Source of the DNA: Thiomicrospira sp. XS5
Lineage (GTDB): Bacteria > Pseudomonadota > Gammaproteobacteria > Thiomicrospirales > Thiomicrospiraceae
Assembly: GCF_001507555.1 (NCBI RefSeq)
Contig: NZ_LQBO01000001.1
Coordinates: 434,001-498,000 of the forward strand
DNA: 64,000 nt
Direction of reading: 5' to 3'
A program made the translations under genes and the position numbers. Of this stretch, positions 27,071 through 34,666 are shown in pieces. The notes beneath the pieces were generated by a model. It did no database searches, had not been told where the DNA came from, and saw only the letters and a program-made list of their open reading frames with translations. How positions within the stretch are numbered: position 1 is the stretch's first letter; each line of letters begins with the position of its first letter.

Positions 27071-27237
27071 TAACCCGAATATTTCACAAATTTGCACCGA
27101 CCTTGCTTGCTCCTTGATTCCACAAGAAATATTTTCTCAGTCGGTCGTAATCACGGATACGACACTTCTTCGAAAATTTCCTTGTGAAACCAATGTTCCG
27201 CGCAATCTCAGCACAAATTCATGAAACATTCGGGCTA
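27071..27237. repeat. Intergenic repeat family B, copy 2 (167 bp)
   Basis: Same outer arms as 12210-12310 (TAACCCGAAT at 27071, ATTCGGGCTA ending at 27237). It carries 68 extra bases in the middle, bounded by CCTTG direct repeats (27112-27116 and 27180-27184), so copy 1 looks like a deletion derivative or this one holds an insertion. The right arm contains the TAG stop codon of batD (27235-27237). Confidence 0.75.
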
Positions 27238-28914
27238 AGATTCGTTTGGGTAAATCGGTTCCAGTTTCTGGCCGGAACCGGTTTTGGCGGGCGCGTTTTG
27301 CGCTTGGCGTTGCAGGTGTTGGATTTCCGCACAAATGTCGGCCAGCGTCTGCGGCGCCAGCGGTTCCTGATGATACAGATGCGCCTTAAGGCGCTGTAAG
27401 TCCGTCAGCAGACGATCGCTGCTTTCAATGGATGCTTGTTGCTGCCAAGCCAAAACGGCGCGGTACACTGATTTGGCGTCCAATTCCGCTTCATCACAGA
27501 CCGTGTCCATTTCCGGCGATTTTGACCAGGCCTGGTCGTTTTTCAGATTGGCGGTTTCCGTTGGTTCGCTCGGTAAATTTTGCAGTGCCCGACGCCATTT
27601 CAGTGCATACCAAAGCGTTATCAACCACAATCCCAGCAGCAGAACACTGAACCAGGAAACCGACCAAGTGGTTGAATCCGTTGTGGATGTTTCACGTGAA
27701 ACGGTTTCATGGGTTTCCGGCAAAGTTGCGGTATCAAAGGTGTTGCTTTGAGATGTCAGCGCCGGTAACACCGTCAGGGTTTTGGCTGGTAGCGTAATGG
27801 TTTCCAGCGTGTTTTGTTCGGTGTTCCACCAGTGCAGGGTCAGCTCCGGCAATACGATGTCTCCCGGTTCGGTCGGAACGATGGCGAGCTTTTCCACCTT
27901 CTGGCTTTGCATGCCGTTTTCGGTGGCCTGGTTATTGGTGTGGGGCTGATCCGGATAAATATGGAAATGCGCCTGCTCTTTGAACTGGAAATCCGGCAGT
28001 TGCGAGGCCAGGAGTCCATCCGCTTGCAGGGTCAGAGTTCGCGTAATGGAGTCGCCGACCCGAATCGGATTCGGGGTTTGCCAGTCTTCGATGAGGCGAA
28101 CCTCTTTGGCCGGTAACCAGGCGGATTGCGCCGGATAGGTGTCCGGTTGCGGTTGTACATTCAATGCAATCGGCTGGGTTTTATCCTGCACCAGTTTCAG
28201 CACGCCGCGGTATTGAATCCGGCCGTTGAAGCTTTGCGGCGGAATGGTCATGGCACCGCTTTTTTGCGGGTAGAAGGCCCAGGTCCATTCATAGACTTCG
28301 TACAGTTTTCCGCCGATACGCTTTTGGTAATTGAATTGGTTGCGGATGTTCTGGGTGATGGCGTGGTCGAAACTCGGCGGGCGGATATTACCGTTGAGGA
28401 ACTGGCCGAGATGATAAAACCGCAGGGTGAAGAGCACTTCCTGTTGCACATAGGGTTCCGTGATGTTCACGCTGGATTCGAGAAAGCTGCTGCCCAGCTG
28501 ACGTGAATCCGCTTTCGGCGCTTCCGAAACATGCAGCACGATTGGGTCGCTGAGCGCGCCGTCGACATTGAATGGGGGAATCACCAGATCGCCGGCTTGT
28601 TTTGGCGTGAGGCGCACGTCCCAGCGGGAATAAGCCTGATAGTTGCCGTTGACGATTTGAATCTGACTGCTGCGCTGGCTGCCCAGTAGTTCGAACTGGT
28701 CCTTCAAGCTATTGAAATCCGGCGAGTCGAACGTCTGGAAATCGGTTTTCACCACCAGGGTGATGATGTCGCCCATTTCGGCGTCCTGATGGTCGATTTG
28801 CGCGGTCACACCGCGGGCAAACGCCTGGCTGGTCACCAACAGGATGAGAATCAGTGCCAGGGTAATCAGAATCACCCTTTTCAAGTATCGGCGAGTGTGT
28901 GCTTGTGTCATCAT
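27235..28914 (-). CDS. batD: BatD-like protein (aerotolerance operon), copy 1
   Basis: 559 residues. A signal peptide ends TSQAFARG. Repeated beta-sandwich segments follow (AEMGDIITLVVKTDFQTFDSPDF, EPYVQQEVLFTLRFYHLG, VGDSITRTLTLQADGLLASQLPDF), typical of BatD. One membrane helix (WSVSWFSVLLLGLWLITLWYALKW) and a cytoplasmic tail complete it. It would sit in the inner membrane facing the periplasm with the VWA proteins of the operon. The CCAGGCCTGG copy at 27526 reads Gln-Ala-Trp. The stop codon falls inside a family B repeat, so the last residues may have been altered by insertion. Confidence 0.88.
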   Translation of the reverse strand: MMTQAHTRRYLKRVILITLALILILLVTSQAFARGVTAQIDHQDAEMGDIITLVVKTDFQTFDSPDFNSLKDQFELLGSQRSSQIQIVNGNYQAYSRWDVRLTPKQAGDLVIPPFNVDGALSDPIVLHVSEAPKADSRQLGSSFLESSVNITEPYVQQEVLFTLRFYHLGQFLNGNIRPPSFDHAITQNIRNQFNYQKRIGGKLYEVYEWTWAFYPQKSGAMTIPPQSFNGRIQYRGVLKLVQDKTQPIALNVQPQPDTYPAQSAWLPAKEVRLIEDWQTPNPIRVGDSITRTLTLQADGLLASQLPDFQFKEQAHFHIYPDQPHTNNQATENGMQSQKVEKLAIVPTEPGDIVLPELTLHWWNTEQNTLETITLPAKTLTVLPALTSQSNTFDTATLPETHETVSRETSTTDSTTWSVSWFSVLLLGLWLITLWYALKWRRALQNLPSEPTETANLKNDQAWSKSPEMDTVCDEAELDAKSVYRAVLAWQQQASIESSDRLLTDLQRLKAHLYHQEPLAPQTLADICAEIQHLQRQAQNAPAKTGSGQKLEPIYPNES

Positions 28915-28951
28915 GCGTTACCGTTTCGTCGTTCAATCGTATTGTAAAGCG

Positions 28952-30961
28952 TTACCACATTTTATCCTCATATTTGGGATTGGACGGGCCGCCTTGTTGC
29001 TGGTATTGGTATTCAAATTTGCGCTTCAGGAACAGAGCCGGTTCGTCGGGAATCTGTTTCAGCCAGTTTTGGCGCGCCTGTTCTTCTTCGGATTGCTGGG
29101 CGGTCAGCGCTTTGCCGTCGCCGTTGGAGCCGGCGTCGGATTCGGACAGCCCTTGCCCCAATTCCTGGCCGGGTTCTTTGGGTTGCTTCGGTTGTTCGCC
29201 GCCTTCTTTCGATTGCAAGTCGCCGTCACGCGGCTCCGCATTTTCATCGTTTTCGCCCAGGCCTGGTGATTTTGGCTCCTGTGCCTTTTCCGAAGGCTTA
29301 GGTTGATAAGGTTCGTTTAAATCGCTGTTTTGCGACTGACCATTGGGTTGCGTTTGCCCATCGCCACTTTGACCGCTTTCGCCGTTTTGATTCGACTGGG
29401 CGTTGGGCGACGGTTGGTTGTTCTCGGACGATTGGTCACCGTCTTGCGGTTTGGGCTGACCTTGCTGGTCCGGCTGCTGTTTATTCGGGCCTTGCTGTTT
29501 CTGGTCGCCGGATTCCTGAGCGTTTTGTTGCTTTTGTACCTCGAGAATCTGGTCCATTAAGTCGAGGTTCTTTTGGGCGTCCGTGAGTTTTGGATCGGCT
29601 TTCAGCGCCTTTTCATATTGTTCTTTGGCGTCTTCAAACTGGCCGAGTTTGGCCAGTGCATTACCTTGGTTGTAATGCCCTTGGGCGCTTTCGTCGAGGC
29701 TGAATTGTTTGGCGGCTTCTTTGTATTTGCCTTGTCGATACAAGCTGGCGCCGCGCCAGAGTGGGTCTTCGAATCGGTCCAGCGCCGTGTCGTAATCCTG
29801 TTTCAGCCATTTTTCATAGCCTTGTTGGTCGGGCGATTTGAACACGTCAAGTAAGGTGACGCTGGTGTTGTCATCGGTTTTGACCTCTTTCGCCCAGGCC
29901 GGAGACGGTGAAACGAGGCCGCCGGAAAGGGTTAAGCCCAGCAGACCGACGCTTAACCAGGAGAACGCCCAGCCGCGGCGGTAGGCCAATGCGCCCAGCG
30001 GTACCAGCAACCACAGCAGGTACACGCCTTCGTCCAGCCAGTTCGACAGGGTTTTATCGGATGAGGGTTGATTGTCCGAGCCGAATCCGCTCAAAGTGTC
30101 TGGCAGCAATTGGGCGGTGTCGACGTCTTGCATGGATAAAGTCGAGAGGGTGGCATCGGTTTGTTGCGCCAAGGTTTGGAAGCGTTGGAAAGGCACTTTC
30201 GCCATGACGATTTTGCCGTTTTCGTCCTTGATCAGCCCGTAATTCGGTACCTGAATCGGCCCGCCGTTCGGGGTGCCGACTACCAGAATGCTGAGTTGCA
30301 AATGGTGTTGTTTGACCTGTTCGGTGATGGCGGCGAGTTCCGACGCTTCGACATCGTCGGTGACCCACAGGATGTGGCCCTGTTTGACATGGGCGCCTTT
30401 GAATAAGGTTTGGGCCTGTTCGAAACCGGCCACGGCATTGGCGCCGAAACTCGGCATAATCAAAGGACTGAGATTGGGCGTCAGCGCCAGCAAGGTTTGG
30501 TTATCTTCGGAAATGGGTGCGATGGTGTGCGCGGTGCCGGCATAAGCGACCATACCAACATTCAATTCCGGATGGGCTTTCAGGAGGTCGAGAATTTTAT
30601 AGCGTGCCCGGCTCAAACGATTGGGTTTGAGGTCGTCCGACAACATCGACAGCGATAAGTCGAACAAAATGACCGTGCCTTGATGGTTTTTTTCCGCCGG
30701 CACTTCGACTTGTTTCCAGCTGGGACCGGACAGAGCAATGATGGCGATGCTCCACAGAATCGCCAAACCGAGGACCGGCCAGGGGAAGACGCTTTCTTCG
30801 GATTTCTCGCCCAGCAGGACCGGTTTGAAACGTGGTGAGATAATCGCATTCCAGGCGCCTTGCCGTCCGCTTTGTTTCCAAAGTTTCCAGACCAGCCAAA
30901 ACGCCGGAATCAAGGCCAACAGCCATTCGGGGCGGAGGAAGTGCAAAGTGGCGTTTTCCAT
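28952..30961 (-). CDS. VWA-TPR protein (BatB/BatC-like fusion), copy 1
   Basis: 669 residues from ATG at 30961, whose first base is shared with the TGA stop of the gene before it; an in-frame codon at 31021 is less likely. Two N-terminal membrane helices frame a VWA domain with an intact MIDAS start D-L-S-L-S (TVILFDLSLSMLSDDLKPNRL). A third helix, then TPR units (YNQGNALAKLGQFEDAKEQYEKALKADP), and a long Gln/Pro/Gly/Ser-rich tail follow. It corresponds to BatB joined to BatC. CCAGGCCTGG at 29257 reads Ser-Pro-Gly-Leu. Confidence 0.88.
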   Translation of the reverse strand: MENATLHFLRPEWLLALIPAFWLVWKLWKQSGRQGAWNAIISPRFKPVLLGEKSEESVFPWPVLGLAILWSIAIIALSGPSWKQVEVPAEKNHQGTVILFDLSLSMLSDDLKPNRLSRARYKILDLLKAHPELNVGMVAYAGTAHTIAPISEDNQTLLALTPNLSPLIMPSFGANAVAGFEQAQTLFKGAHVKQGHILWVTDDVEASELAAITEQVKQHHLQLSILVVGTPNGGPIQVPNYGLIKDENGKIVMAKVPFQRFQTLAQQTDATLSTLSMQDVDTAQLLPDTLSGFGSDNQPSSDKTLSNWLDEGVYLLWLLVPLGALAYRRGWAFSWLSVGLLGLTLSGGLVSPSPAWAKEVKTDDNTSVTLLDVFKSPDQQGYEKWLKQDYDTALDRFEDPLWRGASLYRQGKYKEAAKQFSLDESAQGHYNQGNALAKLGQFEDAKEQYEKALKADPKLTDAQKNLDLMDQILEVQKQQNAQESGDQKQQGPNKQQPDQQGQPKPQDGDQSSENNQPSPNAQSNQNGESGQSGDGQTQPNGQSQNSDLNEPYQPKPSEKAQEPKSPGLGENDENAEPRDGDLQSKEGGEQPKQPKEPGQELGQGLSESDAGSNGDGKALTAQQSEEEQARQNWLKQIPDEPALFLKRKFEYQYQQQGGPSNPKYEDKMW

Positions 30962-32031
30962 CAGTGACGCCCTCCGGTTTTTGACGCGGTTGGGCGACGT
31001 CGCCAGCGATTCGGATGCCATTGCGGATAGACCCGAAGCATCACCACCAGCAAACTCAGCAGCATCGCCAGCCCCAGCGGCCAGTGGAACAGTTCGTCGC
31101 GTAGGCGATAACTGTTGACGTCGTGTTCACTGGATTCCAGTTGGTTGATGAGGGTGTAGATCTCATTGAGTTTGTCGGTATCGGTGGCAAGGAAAAACTG
31201 GCCGCCGGTCAAGTTGGCGACCTGTTGCAGGGTATGGGTGTCCATATTATGACCGCGGCCGAACAGGAAGTCGTCGATGGCGGCGGGGTCTTTCTGGCCG
31301 ATGCCGATGGTGTAGATTTTCAAGCCCATTTTTTCCGCCTGCTTGGCGGCATCCAACGGGCGAACCGCACCGGCGGTGTTGGAGCCGTCGGTGAGCAGAA
31401 TCAAGACGGCGTTTTCCTGTTTGGCTTTGTGCAGGTGTTTGAGAGCAATGCCGATGGCATCACCAATGGCGGTGTTATTGCCCGCCATGCCGATTTCGGT
31501 TTCCTTTAGCAGGGTTTCCACGGTGTTGAGGTCATAGGTCAACGGGCTTTGCAGAAACGCCTGGGAACCGAATACGACCAATCCCATGCGGTCGCCTTGG
31601 CGGTTCTGGATGAAATCTTTCACCACGTGTTTGACGGCGGTCAGCCGGTCAACGCGGTGACCACCGAGCATCATATCGTCCTTTTCCATACTGCCGGATA
31701 GGTCCACGGCCAGCATCAGGTCTTTACCGCTGGCTTGAAAAGGCGTGGTGTTCAGAAACCACACCGGACGCATGGCGGCCAGAATCAACAGTATCCATAA
31801 TAGCAGCGCCCAAGGCGGCAACCGATACGGGTGGGCCTTGTGTTGCAGCAAGGTGCTTTTTCGCGCGCTTTCCAAGCGTTGCATCAAATGCGGAGCGAGC
31901 AATGGAATCTGTCGCTTCGCGGCCGGTTTCAACACCAGGCGAATCACCCATGGCAAGGGCAGAAACGCCAGCATCCACGGCCAGAGAAAATCGAATTGTT
32001 GCCAAAGTGCGGTCCAGTCGTTAAAGGTCAT
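30961..32031 (-). CDS. batA: VWA protein (BatA-like), copy 1
   Basis: 356 residues. Membrane helices at both ends frame a VWA domain with full MIDAS D-L-S-G-S (LMLAVDLSGSMEKDDM), then GNNTAIGDAIGIAL and LLTDGSNTAG, which supply the Thr and Asp positions. Residue pattern and length fit BatA. Start and stop overlap both neighbours, so the operon is translated as a coupled chain. Confidence 0.9.
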   Translation of the reverse strand: MTFNDWTALWQQFDFLWPWMLAFLPLPWVIRLVLKPAAKRQIPLLAPHLMQRLESARKSTLLQHKAHPYRLPPWALLLWILLILAAMRPVWFLNTTPFQASGKDLMLAVDLSGSMEKDDMMLGGHRVDRLTAVKHVVKDFIQNRQGDRMGLVVFGSQAFLQSPLTYDLNTVETLLKETEIGMAGNNTAIGDAIGIALKHLHKAKQENAVLILLTDGSNTAGAVRPLDAAKQAEKMGLKIYTIGIGQKDPAAIDDFLFGRGHNMDTHTLQQVANLTGGQFFLATDTDKLNEIYTLINQLESSEHDVNSYRLRDELFHWPLGLAMLLSLLVVMLRVYPQWHPNRWRRRPTASKTGGRH

Positions 32032-32507
32032 TTGTGGTGTCCTTTAATCCAGTTGCGGGCGTAATCCAGTGTGTCACGGATGGCGGCTTCCGATTGAATC
32101 GGGTTGGGCCGATAAGCCGATTCCAGACAGGCTTGCAGGTGTTCCGGCTGGTCGATATAGAGCGCGGTCTGATGTAGGAAATTCACCCAGGCCTGGCCGC
32201 TGAGTTCGGCGACCTGACGCCGACCGTAATTGGTGATGGCGACCTGTTTGAGCAGTTTATTGGCCAATTGCAATTGCTGTTGCGGGGTCTCCGCGTGGGC
32301 GACTTGTTGGTCGAACAGGTTCAGGGCTTCTTGGCGGTAGCGGTTATTGCGTTTTTGGGTCAGGTAATACCAGGTTAAACCAATCAGAATTCCACCGATG
32401 CCGACGAACAGGCCGATCAGCGTTTGCGACAGCGGCCACCAGCCGACCGGGTCGGGGACGGCGATGTCGTTCATTTGAGCCAGCAATTGTTCGATTTTCG
32501 GATCCAT
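32028..32507 (-). CDS. DUF4381 family membrane protein, copy 1
   Basis: 159 residues with one membrane helix near residues 27-48 (LIGLFVGIGGILIGLTWYYL) preceded by the family's PDPVGWWPLS motif. The rest is a cytoplasmic helical domain. DUF4381 proteins are regular members of MoxR/Bat operons with unknown function. It overlaps batA by 4 bp and touches the DUF58 gene. CCAGGCCTGG at 32187 reads Gln-Ala-Trp. Confidence 0.85.
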   Translation of the reverse strand: MDPKIEQLLAQMNDIAVPDPVGWWPLSQTLIGLFVGIGGILIGLTWYYLTQKRNNRYRQEALNLFDQQVAHAETPQQQLQLANKLLKQVAITNYGRRQVAELSGQAWVNFLHQTALYIDQPEHLQACLESAYRPNPIQSEAAIRDTLDYARNWIKGHHK

Positions 32508-33421
32508 TATCGAAGAATTCCTTGTGTCATCAGCGCTTTGACCGGGTCTTCGTCGGTGGCGATGTCCACCAACGGTAAATGCCAGGGCGCGAGTTGTTGA
32601 TGCAGGGTTTGCCAGGCGTTTTCGTAGAGTTCGGTGTATTGCTCGCGAAAGGCGTCATCCAGCGTATTGAGGGCCATTTCGTGGTCGCCGTCGGTCAGCT
32701 TCAGTTGCCCTAAGGTCGGCAGATGAATTTCCAGCGGATCGTAGACGTGTATCAAAGTGATGTCGGCATGGCGTTTCAGTTGGGTCAGTTTTTCGATAAA
32801 GGCGTCGCTGCTGTTGAGGAAATCGCCGATCAGAAACACGCGGGTGCCGGGGCGTAAATGTTTTTGCAGTTGCGACAGTTGTGTCAGCCAATTTTCTGCA
32901 GACGAGGTGCCGGGTGAGCTGAGTTGTTGCTGCAGCGCCAGACTTTGATGCAGAAACTGCATCACCGAAGTTTGATGGTGGCGTGGCTCGACCCATTGAT
33001 GCCCGATATGGTTAAAGGCCAATCCGCCGAAACGGTCGCCTTGTTGCAGCGTGACCCAGCCCAAAGCGGAGAGCAGTTGCAAGGCCGTATCGGATTTGAA
33101 ACGGGAACGGGAACCGAAAAACAGTTTGGGACTTTGCTCCAGCACGCAGACCACCGGTTTTTCCAGTTCTTCGGTAAAGACTTTGGTGTGGGTTTTCTGG
33201 GTGCGGGCGCTGACTTTCCAGTCGATGTGGCGCACGTCGTCTCCGGCGGTGTATTCACGCACTTCGCTGAACTCCATGCCGCGGCCTTTGCGAATGGCCT
33301 GGTGGTAGCCGCCTTTTTCGGAAATGAGTTTTTGTTGTTGCGCCAGACGTCGCGGTTTCACGTGAAACCGTAAAGCGATTAAATCGTCCATTTGCGTGTA
33401 AGGGCTGGCGGCGTGCGACAT
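32507..33421 (-). CDS. DUF58 domain protein, copy 1
   Basis: 304 residues. The DUF58 hallmark RKGRGMEFSEVREYTAGDDVRHIDWKVSARTQKTHTKVF is complete, followed by a VWA-like fold (VCVLEQSPKLFFGS, VFLIGDFLNSSD). DUF58 proteins are cytoplasmic partners of MoxR ATPases. It lies 20 bp after moxR and touches the DUF4381 gene. Confidence 0.9.
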   Translation of the reverse strand: MSHAASPYTQMDDLIALRFHVKPRRLAQQQKLISEKGGYHQAIRKGRGMEFSEVREYTAGDDVRHIDWKVSARTQKTHTKVFTEELEKPVVCVLEQSPKLFFGSRSRFKSDTALQLLSALGWVTLQQGDRFGGLAFNHIGHQWVEPRHHQTSVMQFLHQSLALQQQLSSPGTSSAENWLTQLSQLQKHLRPGTRVFLIGDFLNSSDAFIEKLTQLKRHADITLIHVYDPLEIHLPTLGQLKLTDGDHEMALNTLDDAFREQYTELYENAWQTLHQQLAPWHLPLVDIATDEDPVKALMTQGILR

Positions 33422-33441
33422 GCTGAAATCCTTGCGGTGGT

Positions 33442-34425
33442 TTAAATCACCGGCACCAGTTTCAAGAGATCGTCGACCAGGCTGTCGCTGGTTTTTCCGT
33501 TGGCTTCGGCCTCGAAGCTGACCAGCAAACGGTGGCGGAACACGTCATGCACCACGGCTTGCACTTCTTCCGGTGAAACGAAATCCTGGCCTTTCAGCCA
33601 GGCCAGTGCGCGAGCGGTGCGCGACAGCGCGACGGTGGCACGCGGGCTGACGCCGTATTCGATGTAACGCGCCAAGTCGGCATCGTATTTGTCGGCCTGA
33701 CGGGTCGCCATGACCAGTTCGACGATGTAGGTTTTGGTTTCCTCGGACAGATACAAATTGAGGATTTCGTCGCGGGCGCTGAAGAGTTCGTCTTGCGACA
33801 TCATTTCCGAGGTGCTGGTCACGTCATCGCGGGCTTCACGTTCCACCAAATCGAGGATCAATTTTTCCGCCGCCGAATTCGGGTAGTCGATTTTGACGTG
33901 CATCATAAAGCGGTCGAGTTGGGCTTCCGGCAGCGGATAGGTGCCTTCCTGCTCGATGGGGTTTTGCGTGGCCATGACCATAAATAACCGTTCCAACGGC
34001 AGACTGTGTTTGCCGACCGTGACCTGTTCCTCGGCCATGGCTTCTAAAAGTGCGGATTGCACCTTGGCCGGGGCGCGGTTGATTTCGTCGGCGAGAATCA
34101 GGTTATGGAAAATCGGGCCTCTTTGCAGTGCAAAGTCACCGGTCTCTTGACGGTAGATTTCGGTGCCGGTGATGTCGGACGGCAGTAAATCCGGCGTGAA
34201 CTGGATACGATGGTAATCGCCTTCGATGAGGCTGGCGAGGGTTTTAATCGCTTTGGTTTTCGCCAGGCCTGGCGGCCCTTCCACCAGCAGATGCCCGTCG
34301 GCCAACAGCGCGATGAGCATGCGTTGTGTCAGATGGGATTGACCAATAATCTGCTGATCGAGCGTGTCGAGCAGTTGCTGGGCTTTTTGTTGTAGGGCGG
34401 TTGTCGCAGTCGTCGTAGCGGTCAT
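33442..34425 (-). CDS. moxR: MoxR-family AAA+ ATPase, copy 1
   Basis: 327 residues from ATG at 34425; earlier in-frame Met codons at 34437 and 34491 are less likely. Walker A is GPPGLAKTKA, Walker B LILADEINRAP, sensor 1 MVMATQNPIEQEGTYPLPEAQLDRF. MoxR ATPases act as chaperones that activate metalloenzymes or envelope complexes together with VWA proteins. It is the first gene of the six-gene minus-strand operon. The Walker A codons contain CCAGGCCTGG (34263). Confidence 0.93.
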   Translation of the reverse strand: MTATTTATTALQQKAQQLLDTLDQQIIGQSHLTQRMLIALLADGHLLVEGPPGLAKTKAIKTLASLIEGDYHRIQFTPDLLPSDITGTEIYRQETGDFALQRGPIFHNLILADEINRAPAKVQSALLEAMAEEQVTVGKHSLPLERLFMVMATQNPIEQEGTYPLPEAQLDRFMMHVKIDYPNSAAEKLILDLVEREARDDVTSTSEMMSQDELFSARDEILNLYLSEETKTYIVELVMATRQADKYDADLARYIEYGVSPRATVALSRTARALAWLKGQDFVSPEEVQAVVHDVFRHRLLVSFEAEANGKTSDSLVDDLLKLVPVI

Positions 34426-34535
34426 TGGGCGTTCCATTTGATAAAACAGGGTTGTGATTCGGTTTCGTCGCCGTTCCGGTGAGGTTCGCACCCGCGCTTG
34501 GCCGGCGTTTCGGTCTTTTATGATTCGCGCGCTTT

Positions 34536-34570
34536 ATTATAGGAGGATAAACGAATTTCTCAATTGAGAA
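34536..34570 (-). promoter_or_regulatory. Candidate promoter and palindromic operator of MoxR/Bat operon 1
   Basis: On the minus strand, TTGAGA (34563-34558) and TATAAT (34541-34536) are separated by 16 bp. The -35 lies within a perfect 14-bp palindrome TTCTCAATTGAGAA (34557-34570), a likely regulator site. It is about 110 bp before the moxR start. Confidence 0.5.
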
Positions 34571-34620
34571 AAGAGTAAAAGCCTAAGCAATCTTGGAGGA
34601 ATCTTGACCATGGCTTTTGC

Positions 34621-34630
34621 CCAGGCCTGG
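34621..34630. repeat. Intergenic CCAGGCCTGG copy
   Basis: The core is followed by CGG-TTTT on the plus strand. It lies between the hybrid kinase stop (34667) and the moxR operon promoter; GCCAGG-type symmetry extends by only one or two bases, so it is a weak hairpin. Confidence 0.5.
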
Positions 34631-34666
34631 CGGTTTTCGGTTTTATGTTCCGTTAGGACGTGGCGG

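Noticed and set aside
27235-34425. MoxR-VWA operon as an anti-phage system
   Set aside because: The full set DUF58, DUF4381, BatA/B/C and BatD matches the aerotolerance-type operon; no nuclease, protease or other effector is included.
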